From an uncultured Bacteroidales bacterium (lineage in GTDB: Bacteria > Bacteroidota > Bacteroidia > Bacteroidales > WCHB1-69): a DNA stretch of 6,441 nucleotides. Of this stretch, positions 1-5,555 are shown piece after piece. The stretch is taken from positions 1-6,441 of the forward strand of contig CALDIA010000039.1 of assembly GCA_937901455.1 (NCBI GenBank). The letters run 5' to 3'. Both the position numbers and the translations under genes were made by a program. Each line of letters opens with the position of its first letter. Positions within the stretch are counted from its first letter, which is position 1. The notes beneath the pieces were generated by a model. That model did no database searches. It was not told the DNA's origin and saw only the letters and a program-made list of their open reading frames with translations.

Positions 1-62
1 ATGTAATAGTGCAGGTCCGTCTTTATCGGCCCTGCCGTGTTGAAAAAGCGTTCCAGTATCAT
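1..62 (-). CDS. Probable AAA-type ATP-binding protein, N-terminal fragment (runs off left edge)
   Basis: Only the first 20 codons are visible, starting at ATG 60-62 and reading MILERFFNTAGPIKTDLHYY. From memory, the 'RFFNTAGP...D.HY' opening is typical of a widespread family of predicted AAA-type ATPases, common in Bacteroidetes, in which a P-loop segment follows a little further on. The P-loop would lie outside this window, so ATPase function is inferred from the opening alone. A GA-rich stretch before the ATG is the only hint of a ribosome site. The gene lies 63 nt after the family 2 glycosyltransferase stop and in the same frame, with no stop codon in the gap, so a longer N-terminus cannot be fully excluded. 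Such ATPases are not known parts of glycan synthesis, so this gene may mark the end of the polysaccharide cluster. Confidence 0.6.
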   Translation of the reverse strand, partial: MILERFFNTAGPIKTDLHYY

Positions 63-125
63 ATTCTCTTGCTTCAGAAAGGTTTGCCGATATTGTTGGA
101 TGCCATTGCCGGTGGGATAATCTAC

Positions 126-1127
126 TCAATATAATTTCTTTAGTATTTTATCGAAAAAACGAATCAAGGCATCGTCTTTCTTCAATGCCGTATTCCTCAA
201 ATAGAAATGCACACATCTGTCGATGGGACGTTGGGGGTCTTTCAAATTATAGCTCTGAATAAAAGTCTCGTCCCAAATATCCAATTTCCGTAGTTCTTTC
301 ATGGAATGACGAGGGAAACGCTCCACAATATAATCATCCATATAACACTTTGGCACTTTGGTGTCGACAAGTTCCAGCAAATCAAAACCAAACTCACCTG
401 TTTTGTACAAAAACTCATCGGGTAACGATAGCACCCGCTCGCTTTTCTTGGTTTGCGTGTAGCTTCGACTGAGGCTTATTGGCGAACGATGGTTCATCTC
501 CCAATCCACGAATTGGTAGAAACGACGCTTCGAGGCCACACGGTGCTCGTTCAAGTAAGCCAAATGCAACACCCGGAAATCGTCCACATAGTACATCTGC
601 TTCTCCTCTATCGGATAGGGAATGCGCATGGAGTGCATGTTGCGCACATAGTTGCCGTGGGGTTCCTTGCCGTCATCGTGGAAGAGCCAAGGATAATAGA
701 TCGTCGGCGAAAGCCAGTATTCCTTTTGGTTTGGGCAAATCTCCGCCCACTTGAACCAAAACACATCACCGGGCTTGGAATTCAGGATATGCTTCCAATC
801 CTCGGTTTCAAAAGTATTGGCGGCCAGCACCTCGTCGGCGTCCAAGCCCCAAAGCAACGTGTCGCGCCCAGCGGCCACCTCGCGCGCCTTGGCCACAAGC
901 ATAGACTGGCGTTCGGCTTCGTTGAACTCGGGGTTCTTGTTGTCAATCAAGATCACCTTAGGATATTCCTTGGCAATCTCACGGCTGCCGTCGGTCGACA
1001 TCTGGTCAGCGATGATGATATAATCCGCCCACAGGGATGTGGCTTCCAAGAAAGCCCGCAACGTCCATGCCTCGTTGCGGACAGGGGTCATGACGATGTG
1101 AATAGGATTGCTGCTTATCTTTTCCAT
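126..1127 (-). CDS. Family 2 (GT-A fold) glycosyltransferase
   Basis: A complete 333-residue protein that probably transfers a sugar from a nucleotide-sugar to a growing surface glycan at the cytoplasmic face of the membrane. The N-terminal half has the GT2 layout: a first strand ending in TPVRNE (14-19), a nucleotide-binding DQMSTDGS (41-48) and the metal-binding DxD-type LDADE (95-99). The C-terminal half (about 150-333) is rich in aromatic and basic residues and has no motif I can name; it probably sets acceptor choice. No signal peptide or clear membrane segment is seen. Its ATG overlaps the end of the GT32 gene by 13 nt, so the two are probably translationally coupled. No Shine-Dalgarno sequence is visible. 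Base composition is uneven: by hand count 841-900 is 70% GC and 1021-1080 is 60%, against 28% at 121-180. The donor sugar and linkage cannot be read from the sequence. Confidence 0.88.
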   Translation of the reverse strand: MEKISSNPIHIVMTPVRNEAWTLRAFLEATSLWADYIIIADQMSTDGSREIAKEYPKVILIDNKNPEFNEAERQSMLVAKAREVAAGRDTLLWGLDADEVLAANTFETEDWKHILNSKPGDVFWFKWAEICPNQKEYWLSPTIYYPWLFHDDGKEPHGNYVRNMHSMRIPYPIEEKQMYYVDDFRVLHLAYLNEHRVASKRRFYQFVDWEMNHRSPISLSRSYTQTKKSERVLSLPDEFLYKTGEFGFDLLELVDTKVPKCYMDDYIVERFPRHSMKELRKLDIWDETFIQSYNLKDPQRPIDRCVHFYLRNTALKKDDALIRFFDKILKKLY

Positions 1128-1891
1128 ATACCAATATAATTACCAAAATATTTCACCACTTTCATCCAATAGTGCAAAGGCAGTATTGGCGTACGTTTGC
1201 AACGTTCCCAAACTAAATGAAAACCTTGTTTGTATTTGCCGTTGCCCAATAGTTGCAGTTCGTCCGTCCATGACTTGTTCCATAGGTGAATGCCATACGT
1301 GTCCGGCTTGGCATAACTCATCACATCTTCCAACTGAAACTCCTGCGTGTAATGGATGGGATAGAAATAATCACTCTTATATACCACTAATCCGTTCGTC
1401 AGGTGTTGCGTCGTATCTTCTTCCGTAAAACCATATCCGAACAATCGCGGAGTAATAAAACGCGTTATGATTGGCGGGGCAACCATGTTGAATTTTTGGT
1501 TATCATAAAAGTCAAGACACATTTTTGCAAAATTCGACTTTGGCTCTGCACCGATTATACCCATAGATGCATTATATTGGTCTTCCCGTCCCAAGAACAA
1601 GCCGTCTTTGAGGAACTTATCTATCGGTTTGATAAGCAGCATATCCGTGTCCATATAGACACCACCTTCATTATAAAGGGAATAGAACCGCATATAATCA
1701 GCCACAAAAGCATACTTCTGATGTTTGTAGGCATCATGTATCCATGGTATATCCATCGGGGAATTATCCTCGTCCCAACGCTTGATCTCATAATCAGGGC
1801 AGTAGCGTTTCCACGAAGCGATGCACATCTCTATCTCCGAGGACAATTTTCCTCGCCCGTACCAGCAGTAATGAATAATCTTGGGTATCAT
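1115..1891 (-). CDS. Family 32 glycosyltransferase (OCH1-like, DXD motif)
   Basis: A complete 258-residue protein, about the usual length for bacterial GT32 enzymes of capsule and O-antigen loci. The N-terminus MIPKIIHYCWYG is the typical family opening. The core motif follows: AD (64-65), R68, the LYNEGGVY segment (72-79) and the DTD metal/nucleotide-sugar site (81-83). A family-type 'IHLWNKSW' (201-208) lies near the C-terminus. These retaining enzymes transfer hexoses such as mannose or galactose; the actual donor cannot be told here. The start is the ATG at 1889-1891, directly before the conserved IPKIIH, with no Shine-Dalgarno sequence. A decayed gene and about 350 nt separate it from the TagF-like gene upstream, while it overlaps the following GT2 gene by 13 nt. 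It may be read from the long upstream transcript or from an unseen promoter in the gap. Confidence 0.9.
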   Translation of the reverse strand: MIPKIIHYCWYGRGKLSSEIEMCIASWKRYCPDYEIKRWDEDNSPMDIPWIHDAYKHQKYAFVADYMRFYSLYNEGGVYMDTDMLLIKPIDKFLKDGLFLGREDQYNASMGIIGAEPKSNFAKMCLDFYDNQKFNMVAPPIITRFITPRLFGYGFTEEDTTQHLTNGLVVYKSDYFYPIHYTQEFQLEDVMSYAKPDTYGIHLWNKSWTDELQLLGNGKYKQGFHLVWERCKRTPILPLHYWMKVVKYFGNYIGIWKR

Positions 1892-1935
1892 GATTTATTA
1901 CACATTGTGTCTATTGTATATTCAGGTTTCCACAT
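1888..1935 (-). pseudogene. Possible 3' tail of the decayed gene, ending in an ATGA overlap with the GT32 start
   Basis: In a different frame from the upstream remnant there is a short open stretch from ATG 1933-1935 (MWKPEYTIDTMCNKS). Its TGA stop (1888-1890) overlaps the GT32 ATG as ATGA. Such 4-nt overlaps are common between cotranscribed genes, so this could be the last codons of the gene that once preceded GT32, brought close to its N-terminal part by an internal deletion. With only 15 codons chance is a real alternative, and I do not recognise the peptide. Confidence 0.22.
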
Positions 1936-2138
1936 GATGCCAAACGGCCACAACAACTATATCCGCATAAGGGACTTTTTGTCTGATACTATTAATCTTC
2001 TTGATAGTTTGGTTGATTCTTTCAAGATCAGAAAAAAACACTCCTTTCTGCCCCAAAATCAAACATCGACTTATCCCGAAGTTTCATTACAGACGTAATA
2101 AGAAAAAGAATCTTTCTGTCCGAAGAAAGATACTCCAT
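1922..2138 (-). pseudogene. Frameshifted N-terminal remnant of a polysaccharide-locus protein
   Basis: Two frames look coding and meet at a run of seven T (minus strand; positions 2032-2038). The first, from ATG 2136-2138, reads MEYLSSDRKILFLITSVMKL and on to ...ERSVFF before a TGA at 2028-2030. The second continues ...SDLERINQTIKKINSIR, then QKVPYADIVVV..., to a TGA at 1922-1924. With six T instead of seven, the two join as one 71-residue frame reading RSVFSDLERINQTIKKINSI across the join. This pattern (ITSV...RSVFS..ER..QT..I.SIR...P.A.IV) matches, from memory, the N-terminus of an uncharacterised family found in polysaccharide gene clusters, in which full-length members are considerably longer. 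The stop-free frame extends upstream to 2198 without another ATG. I infer a truncated, inactivated gene; a single-base sequencing error would explain the frameshift but not the short length. The rest of the 1892-2240 gap holds no intact gene. Confidence 0.55.
2101..2131 (-). terminator. Hairpin with T-rich tail, possible intrinsic terminator
   Basis: On the minus strand ATCTTTCT (2131-2124) and AGAAAGAT (2117-2110) form a perfect 8-bp stem around the 6-nt loop TCGGAC, followed at once by TCTTTTTCT (2109-2101). The T-rich tail is on the side expected for transcription from the TagF-like gene, whose stop lies about 110 nt upstream. Only two of the eight pairs are G-C, and the hairpin lies inside the remnant's reading frame (codons for YLSSDRKILFL), so it may be an accident of old coding sequence. 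If active, it would reduce read-through into the GT32 gene. Confidence 0.35.
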
Positions 2139-2209
2139 AATCCCAATTATTAACAACCTTTCTATACTATCAATAGCAACAAACAAGTTATCGTACTTTC
2201 AAAGCAACC

Positions 2210-2236
2210 GTCATGCGACATTGTAACCAACATGAC
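2210..2236. repeat. Short inverted repeat just after the TagF-like gene
   Basis: GTCATG (2210-2215) and CATGAC (2231-2236) are perfect 6-bp inverted arms around a 15-nt spacer, 4 nt beyond the TagF-like stop codon. It could form an mRNA 3' hairpin, but the loop is long and no T-run follows, so it is a weak terminator candidate. A chance origin is possible. Confidence 0.25.
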
Positions 2237-2240
2237 TCTC

Positions 2241-3437
2241 CTATAACCCAAAAAATTTTACTATCCTATCACAACTGTTGCCATCGGTATAGTCAAAAAC
2301 TCTGTCTTTTACAAGATTCCTTTCTTTCTCAAAAACATCCTTCCCATTCTTTACGTCCAAGAGGAAGCCCTTAAACTGACCTTCATTGTAAATATGATGT
2401 CCTGGCATAACATCCTTCACATTATCCCAAACAAATCCCCTTTCTTGTTCGTATGCTACAATATCATCCAAAACATAACCTATAGGTTTGTTAACCAATA
2501 GATAATCGAAGCTGACAGAAGAATAATCACTTATCAAAGCGTCAGATTTGCCAAGCACTTCATATAATTGGAAACCATTATTCTTCAAGTCGTCATCCGT
2601 AAGGAACAATAAATTTGAAAACTTCTTGAAGAACACATACTTTGTCGCCTGTAAATGATGGATTTTGACTATAATCAACAATCTATTTCCTCTTAAAAAA
2701 GCATCAAGTTCTGATAATTCACTCGCCTCCGTGTACAAGGGCAACCCTGTTTCTGTGTCGCATCCCGTTTCAGACAAAGAGTTTTGGAACGATTTGCGGA
2801 AAGTCGGCATCCAAAACACCACCTTATCCACTCCTTTGATGCTAAAAGGATTATCAACACCAACTGAAACATTGCGAATCAGCAAATCGTTTCTTGGATA
2901 GCCCAAAGAAAGCACCTTTTCTTCCTCACAATTCAAGAACCCACATTGCGCTCCATTGACAAACTTCCCTAAGGAGAATGTATAATCAAATGATAATCCA
3001 CCACCGCCTTTTCCAGCCTTTATCGCGATGCCATGACTGGTATAAATCACTACCTGTCCCTTTCGCTTCACAAATTCAGGCAACGTCCAATGGGTAAAAA
3101 TATTGTATTTGGCTTGGGAATAAAACCAATAAGATTTCAGCCGTAATCCATGCCCCAACCGGGAAACAAACTTGGTATCCCCAGTATCGGTATACAATCT
3201 TGTATCTTCAACCATCCAAACAAACCGATAACCACCTCTTTCCCTAAAATGCTGATACATAGCCCACGCATTATCCCACAAATCCGGTTGGCTCTCGAAG
3301 ATTATCAGTTTGTCGTCTATTGGAAAAAACCGGAACAAAAAGTATATCAATGGCCTAATTGGTTTGCACAAGACTTCTTGAGCAATTCTTAAAGAACCAT
3401 TGATACCGTGTTTTCGCATTTTACTAATCAAGCCCAT
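2241..3437 (-). CDS. CDP-glycerol/CDP-ribitol phosphotransferase family protein (TagF/TagB-like)
   Basis: A 398-residue member of the family that moves glycerol-phosphate or ribitol-phosphate from a CDP-alditol to a glycan or teichoic-acid chain at the inner membrane surface. Family signatures appear in order: TSHG (133-136, in place of the usual 'WHG'), GYPRND (179-184, canonical), WMPTFR (209-214), KIHH (258-261, where the family normally has KxHP) and LISDYSSVSFDY (301-312, canonical). The two histidines expected for catalysis fall at 135 and 260. The length fits the catalytic domain alone. A hydrophobic, basic N-terminal stretch (about 25-47) could touch the membrane, as in monotopic TagB/TagF enzymes. 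The ATG at 3435-3437 sits 16 nt after the SDR stop with an AGGA motif in front. The nearby cytidylyltransferase is the obvious source of its CDP-donor. The alditol type, and single versus repeated transfer, cannot be told from sequence. Confidence 0.88.
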   Translation of the reverse strand: MGLISKMRKHGINGSLRIAQEVLCKPIRPLIYFLFRFFPIDDKLIIFESQPDLWDNAWAMYQHFRERGGYRFVWMVEDTRLYTDTGDTKFVSRLGHGLRLKSYWFYSQAKYNIFTHWTLPEFVKRKGQVVIYTSHGIAIKAGKGGGGLSFDYTFSLGKFVNGAQCGFLNCEEEKVLSLGYPRNDLLIRNVSVGVDNPFSIKGVDKVVFWMPTFRKSFQNSLSETGCDTETGLPLYTEASELSELDAFLRGNRLLIIVKIHHLQATKYVFFKKFSNLLFLTDDDLKNNGFQLYEVLGKSDALISDYSSVSFDYLLVNKPIGYVLDDIVAYEQERGFVWDNVKDVMPGHHIYNEGQFKGFLLDVKNGKDVFEKERNLVKDRVFDYTDGNSCDRIVKFFGL

Positions 3438-3443
3438 CTGTTT

Positions 3444-3447
3444 TCCT
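3444..3447 (-). promoter_or_regulatory. Likely ribosome binding site for the TagF-like gene
   Basis: AGGA lies 6 nt before the ATG at 3435-3437, in the 16-nt gap after the SDR stop. It is the best-placed Shine-Dalgarno-like motif in the window; the other starts show none or, before the LicD gene, an AAGGA sitting too close to the ATG. This supports the chosen start. Confidence 0.4.
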
Positions 3448-3453
3448 GTTCTC

Positions 3454-4155
3454 TCACTTATAGCAATACCCCCCGTTCACCTCAATCAAGCTCCCGTTCA
3501 CAAATGGATTGTCGATACAGAAGCGGAACGCGTCTACGATTTCGTCAACAGAGGCAAAACGATGGATGGCGGTTTTCTTGTAGATGTTTTGCTTTATTTC
3601 ATCAGGCTTCGCGGCTTGCCATGGCGTATCCACAAAACCCGGGACTATGGCATTCACCGTGGTGCCTGTACCCTCAAACTCTTTGACAAGATTCTTGCAA
3701 AGCGCATGAACGGCAGCCTTCGTCACTCCGTAGGCCAGCACGGTGGCATGAGGGTCTATCCCCATCTGCGACCCCGTGAAAAGAATGCGGGATCCCTTGG
3801 GAATCATCGGAAAGAACTCGCGAAGCATGATGTAATGCGAATTGACAGCCACCTCCATCATGGCATCCCATTCATCATCCTTCATTTCCGTAAACGACCG
3901 GCGGATGGTCATGCCTGCATTGCACACGATGCAATCCAGATGGTCGGTTCGGGACTTTACATAATCAACAAACCGATAGACTTCATCCCGACAGGTCTGG
4001 TCAATCTTACAGGCCTCAAAATTGGCCATTTTATCCTCAAAGTCAGGGCCGACGTAAGTCGCGAACACATAGTAGCCCTTCTCAATTAGCATCTTGGCGA
4101 CGCCCAAACCCATTCCTGACGTACCTCCCGTAACAACCGCTGTTTTCATAGTCAT
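3454..4155 (-). CDS. Short-chain dehydrogenase/reductase (classical SDR, NAD(P)-dependent)
   Basis: A 233-residue classical SDR, slightly shorter than the usual 250. The cofactor loop TGGTSGMG is at 9-16 and NAG at 79-81. The active-site set is complete: Asn105, Ser129 (13 before the tyrosine, as usual), Tyr142 and Lys146 in YGVTK. The PG of IVPGFVDTPW (170-179) and the C-terminal VNGGY complete the fold. It should be a cytoplasmic oxidoreductase acting on a carbonyl/alcohol pair. By general similarity it would be labelled FabG-like, but it sits between a CTP-transferase (6-nt gap) and a CDP-alditol phosphotransferase (16-nt gap), so a role in making the phospho-alditol is more likely than fatty-acid synthesis. 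Haemophilus Bcs1 offers a precedent: there an SDR domain is fused to a cytidylyltransferase to make CDP-ribitol. The substrate here is inferred, not shown. A second in-frame ATG (codon 3) is an alternative start. Confidence 0.9.
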   Translation of the reverse strand: MTMKTAVVTGGTSGMGLGVAKMLIEKGYYVFATYVGPDFEDKMANFEACKIDQTCRDEVYRFVDYVKSRTDHLDCIVCNAGMTIRRSFTEMKDDEWDAMMEVAVNSHYIMLREFFPMIPKGSRILFTGSQMGIDPHATVLAYGVTKAAVHALCKNLVKEFEGTGTTVNAIVPGFVDTPWQAAKPDEIKQNIYKKTAIHRFASVDEIVDAFRFCIDNPFVNGSLIEVNGGYCYK

Positions 4156-4161
4156 GGAATC

Positions 4162-4617
4162 TTATTTCACCACATCCGGATTAGGTTGATGGTCGATTTG
4201 ACGAAGCGTGTCGTGGTAGCGCTCCAAGATGGTCTTCTTGATGCCCGTTGTGGACGCGCCTTCCCCTCTTGGGAAATAGAACACCGTCACGCCAAGTTCC
4301 TTCAGGTAATCGTATTTTCCGACCCAATCGTCGCCGACAACGAACACGTCTATGTTGAGTTTCTTTACAATCTCGGTATGGTCGAGCGAGCGCTGAGGAA
4401 TCACTATATCGGGATATTTCAAGGCCTTGATGATGGCGATACGTTCCTCAAACGGAATTATGGGAGGATTTTTGTAACTTGCCACAAGTTCATCGGTGCT
4501 TACCCCAACAATGAGCGTGTCGCCCAAGCCTCGGGCATATTCAATCATCTTCAGGTGATTGGAGTGGAACATGTCGAATGTCCCGGAAGTGTAAACTACT
4601 ATTTTGTTGTTGTACAT
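4162..4617 (-). CDS. TagD-like cytidylyltransferase (glycerol-3-phosphate cytidylyltransferase family)
   Basis: A 151-residue single-domain nucleotidyltransferase, a little longer than the roughly 130 of TagD. It should join CTP and a phospho-alditol to give a CDP-alditol plus pyrophosphate in the cytoplasm. Visible motifs: TSGTFDMFH (10-18), the HxGH-type site reading HSNH (18-21), GVSTDEL (38-44), FEERI (56-60), GDDWVGKYDYLK (95-106, very close to TagD) and the C-terminal PRGEGASTTGIK (116-127), matching the TagD 'RTEGISTT' loop. Both catalytic histidines are kept, but the glycine of HxGH is asparagine. The ATG at 4615-4617 lies 5 nt after the LicD stop with no Shine-Dalgarno sequence, only an A-rich leader. 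The about 20 residues after the core (130-151) are extra. Glycerol-3-phosphate is the default substrate; the adjacent SDR opens the possibility of another alditol phosphate. An adenylyltransferase role is less likely given GDDW and STT. Confidence 0.87.
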   Translation of the reverse strand: MYNNKIVVYTSGTFDMFHSNHLKMIEYARGLGDTLIVGVSTDELVASYKNPPIIPFEERIAIIKALKYPDIVIPQRSLDHTEIVKKLNIDVFVVGDDWVGKYDYLKELGVTVFYFPRGEGASTTGIKKTILERYHDTLRQIDHQPNPDVVK

Positions 4618-4622
4618 GGTTT

Positions 4623-5555
4623 TTATTTATCAAGGTATTCTGTATAGGATTTATCTACATCAAAAAGCACGCCGCCATGCATATTAGGCATTTGTTTAGG
4701 AATACTCCAATTCTCGCCAAAACCAGATTTCAAGCACTCCTCATACCCAATTGGGACAGGGACTTTCAACATCTCGAAAGGCATCAAAACCGTTTCTGTC
4801 ACCCATTCTTTCCGCCAAACCCAACGACCTAATGAAGGGATTATCGACTCACCCACCCAATTAGTGGAGCAATCATTATATCTTTGCAACAATTCATCAC
4901 ATTTATTCAGATAATTCAAATAATTGCGTTTCTGCCTTTGAAAATACTTATACAACAAATGTTTACCCTCTCTCTTCACCATTTTATTTATGCCAACGCT
5001 CTTGTCGATATGGAAAAAATAAACATAGTTCCGCATTTGCCAAGACATATCATGGTAATACTGCACTTCCTCGTAATACCGATCTCTGGCTACTTCATCG
5101 TCAGGCAAATTATCCAACGGGAAAACATCAATAAAAATACCTTGATTGTAAGGATATCGGAACACTTTCTCCCACTCTTGGATTGCTGTTGTTTCACTAT
5201 TCCGCAATCGAGCAAAATTGCGGCAAAAAAACCTGTCGGTGGTTTCGGTTTGGAAGAAATAAGGATGAATGAACTCTTCTTCGGCTATGGAACATAATTT
5301 CAGATAGTCAGCACGAGGCATCGCCACATCAATGTCATCATCCCATGGAATGAAACCTTTATGGCGAATGGCGCCCAACATCGTCCCCGCATGGACAAAC
5401 CACTTCAGACAATGTTTCTCACATACTTTGGAGAACATATCAAGCAAATCCAACTCTACGCTCCACACTTTTTTCATTTCCGAAGTAACAACATATCCAC
5501 AACGATTTTCTTCCTTCAGAAACTCTTTTTCAATAACTATATTTAGTGCTTCCAT
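4623..5555 (-). CDS. LicD-family phosphotransferase
   Basis: A 310-residue LicD-family protein. The signature segment at 57-77 is intact: GTMLGAIRHKG (57-67) then FIPWDDDIDV (68-77), with the acidic DDDID cluster (72-76) that binds metal, followed by MPRADYLKL. This nucleotidyltransferase-like family transfers phospho-substituents from CDP-activated donors to glycans: phosphocholine in LicD itself, and ribitol-phosphate in the related fukutin and FKRP proteins. No LicA/LicC-type choline gene is visible here, whereas a CDP-alditol-type cytidylyltransferase follows 5 nt downstream, so a phospho-alditol donor is a reasonable alternative to phosphocholine. No signal peptide or clear membrane helix is seen, so it should be cytoplasmic or peripheral. 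The ATG at 5553-5555 overlaps the preceding GT2 gene by 13 nt, suggesting coupled translation; an AAGGA lies too close to the ATG to be a good ribosome site. Confidence 0.9.
   Translation of the reverse strand: MEALNIVIEKEFLKEENRCGYVVTSEMKKVWSVELDLLDMFSKVCEKHCLKWFVHAGTMLGAIRHKGFIPWDDDIDVAMPRADYLKLCSIAEEEFIHPYFFQTETTDRFFCRNFARLRNSETTAIQEWEKVFRYPYNQGIFIDVFPLDNLPDDEVARDRYYEEVQYYHDMSWQMRNYVYFFHIDKSVGINKMVKREGKHLLYKYFQRQKRNYLNYLNKCDELLQRYNDCSTNWVGESIIPSLGRWVWRKEWVTETVLMPFEMLKVPVPIGYEECLKSGFGENWSIPKQMPNMHGGVLFDVDKSYTEYLDK

Noticed and set aside
453..1139. Plus-strand open frame of 228 codons opposite the second GT2 gene
   Set aside because: A shadow frame in GC-rich coding DNA; its histidine- and valine-rich composition has no domain pattern, while the minus strand encodes clear GT2 motifs.
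1912..1943. Possible Bacteroidetes promoter before GT32 (TTTG, 20 nt, TATACAAT)
   Set aside because: The upstream TTTG and spacing are acceptable, but TATACAAT matches only the TA of the TAnnTTTG consensus, which is too weak to call.
1403..2098. Plus-strand open frame of 231 codons reaching across the intergenic gap
   Set aside because: It begins inside the GT32 gene on the opposite strand, has no motif, and the gap is better explained by the minus-strand remnant.
2163..2234. Short minus-strand frame MLVTMSHDGCFEST... just after the TagF-like gene
   Set aside because: Only about 24 codons, no ribosome site, no recognisable sequence, and it overlaps the inverted repeat; chance is more likely.
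3400..4089. Long plus-strand open frame of 229 codons opposite the SDR gene
   Set aside because: It mirrors the SDR coding frame, has no recognisable motif, and the opposite strand has a complete classical SDR active site.
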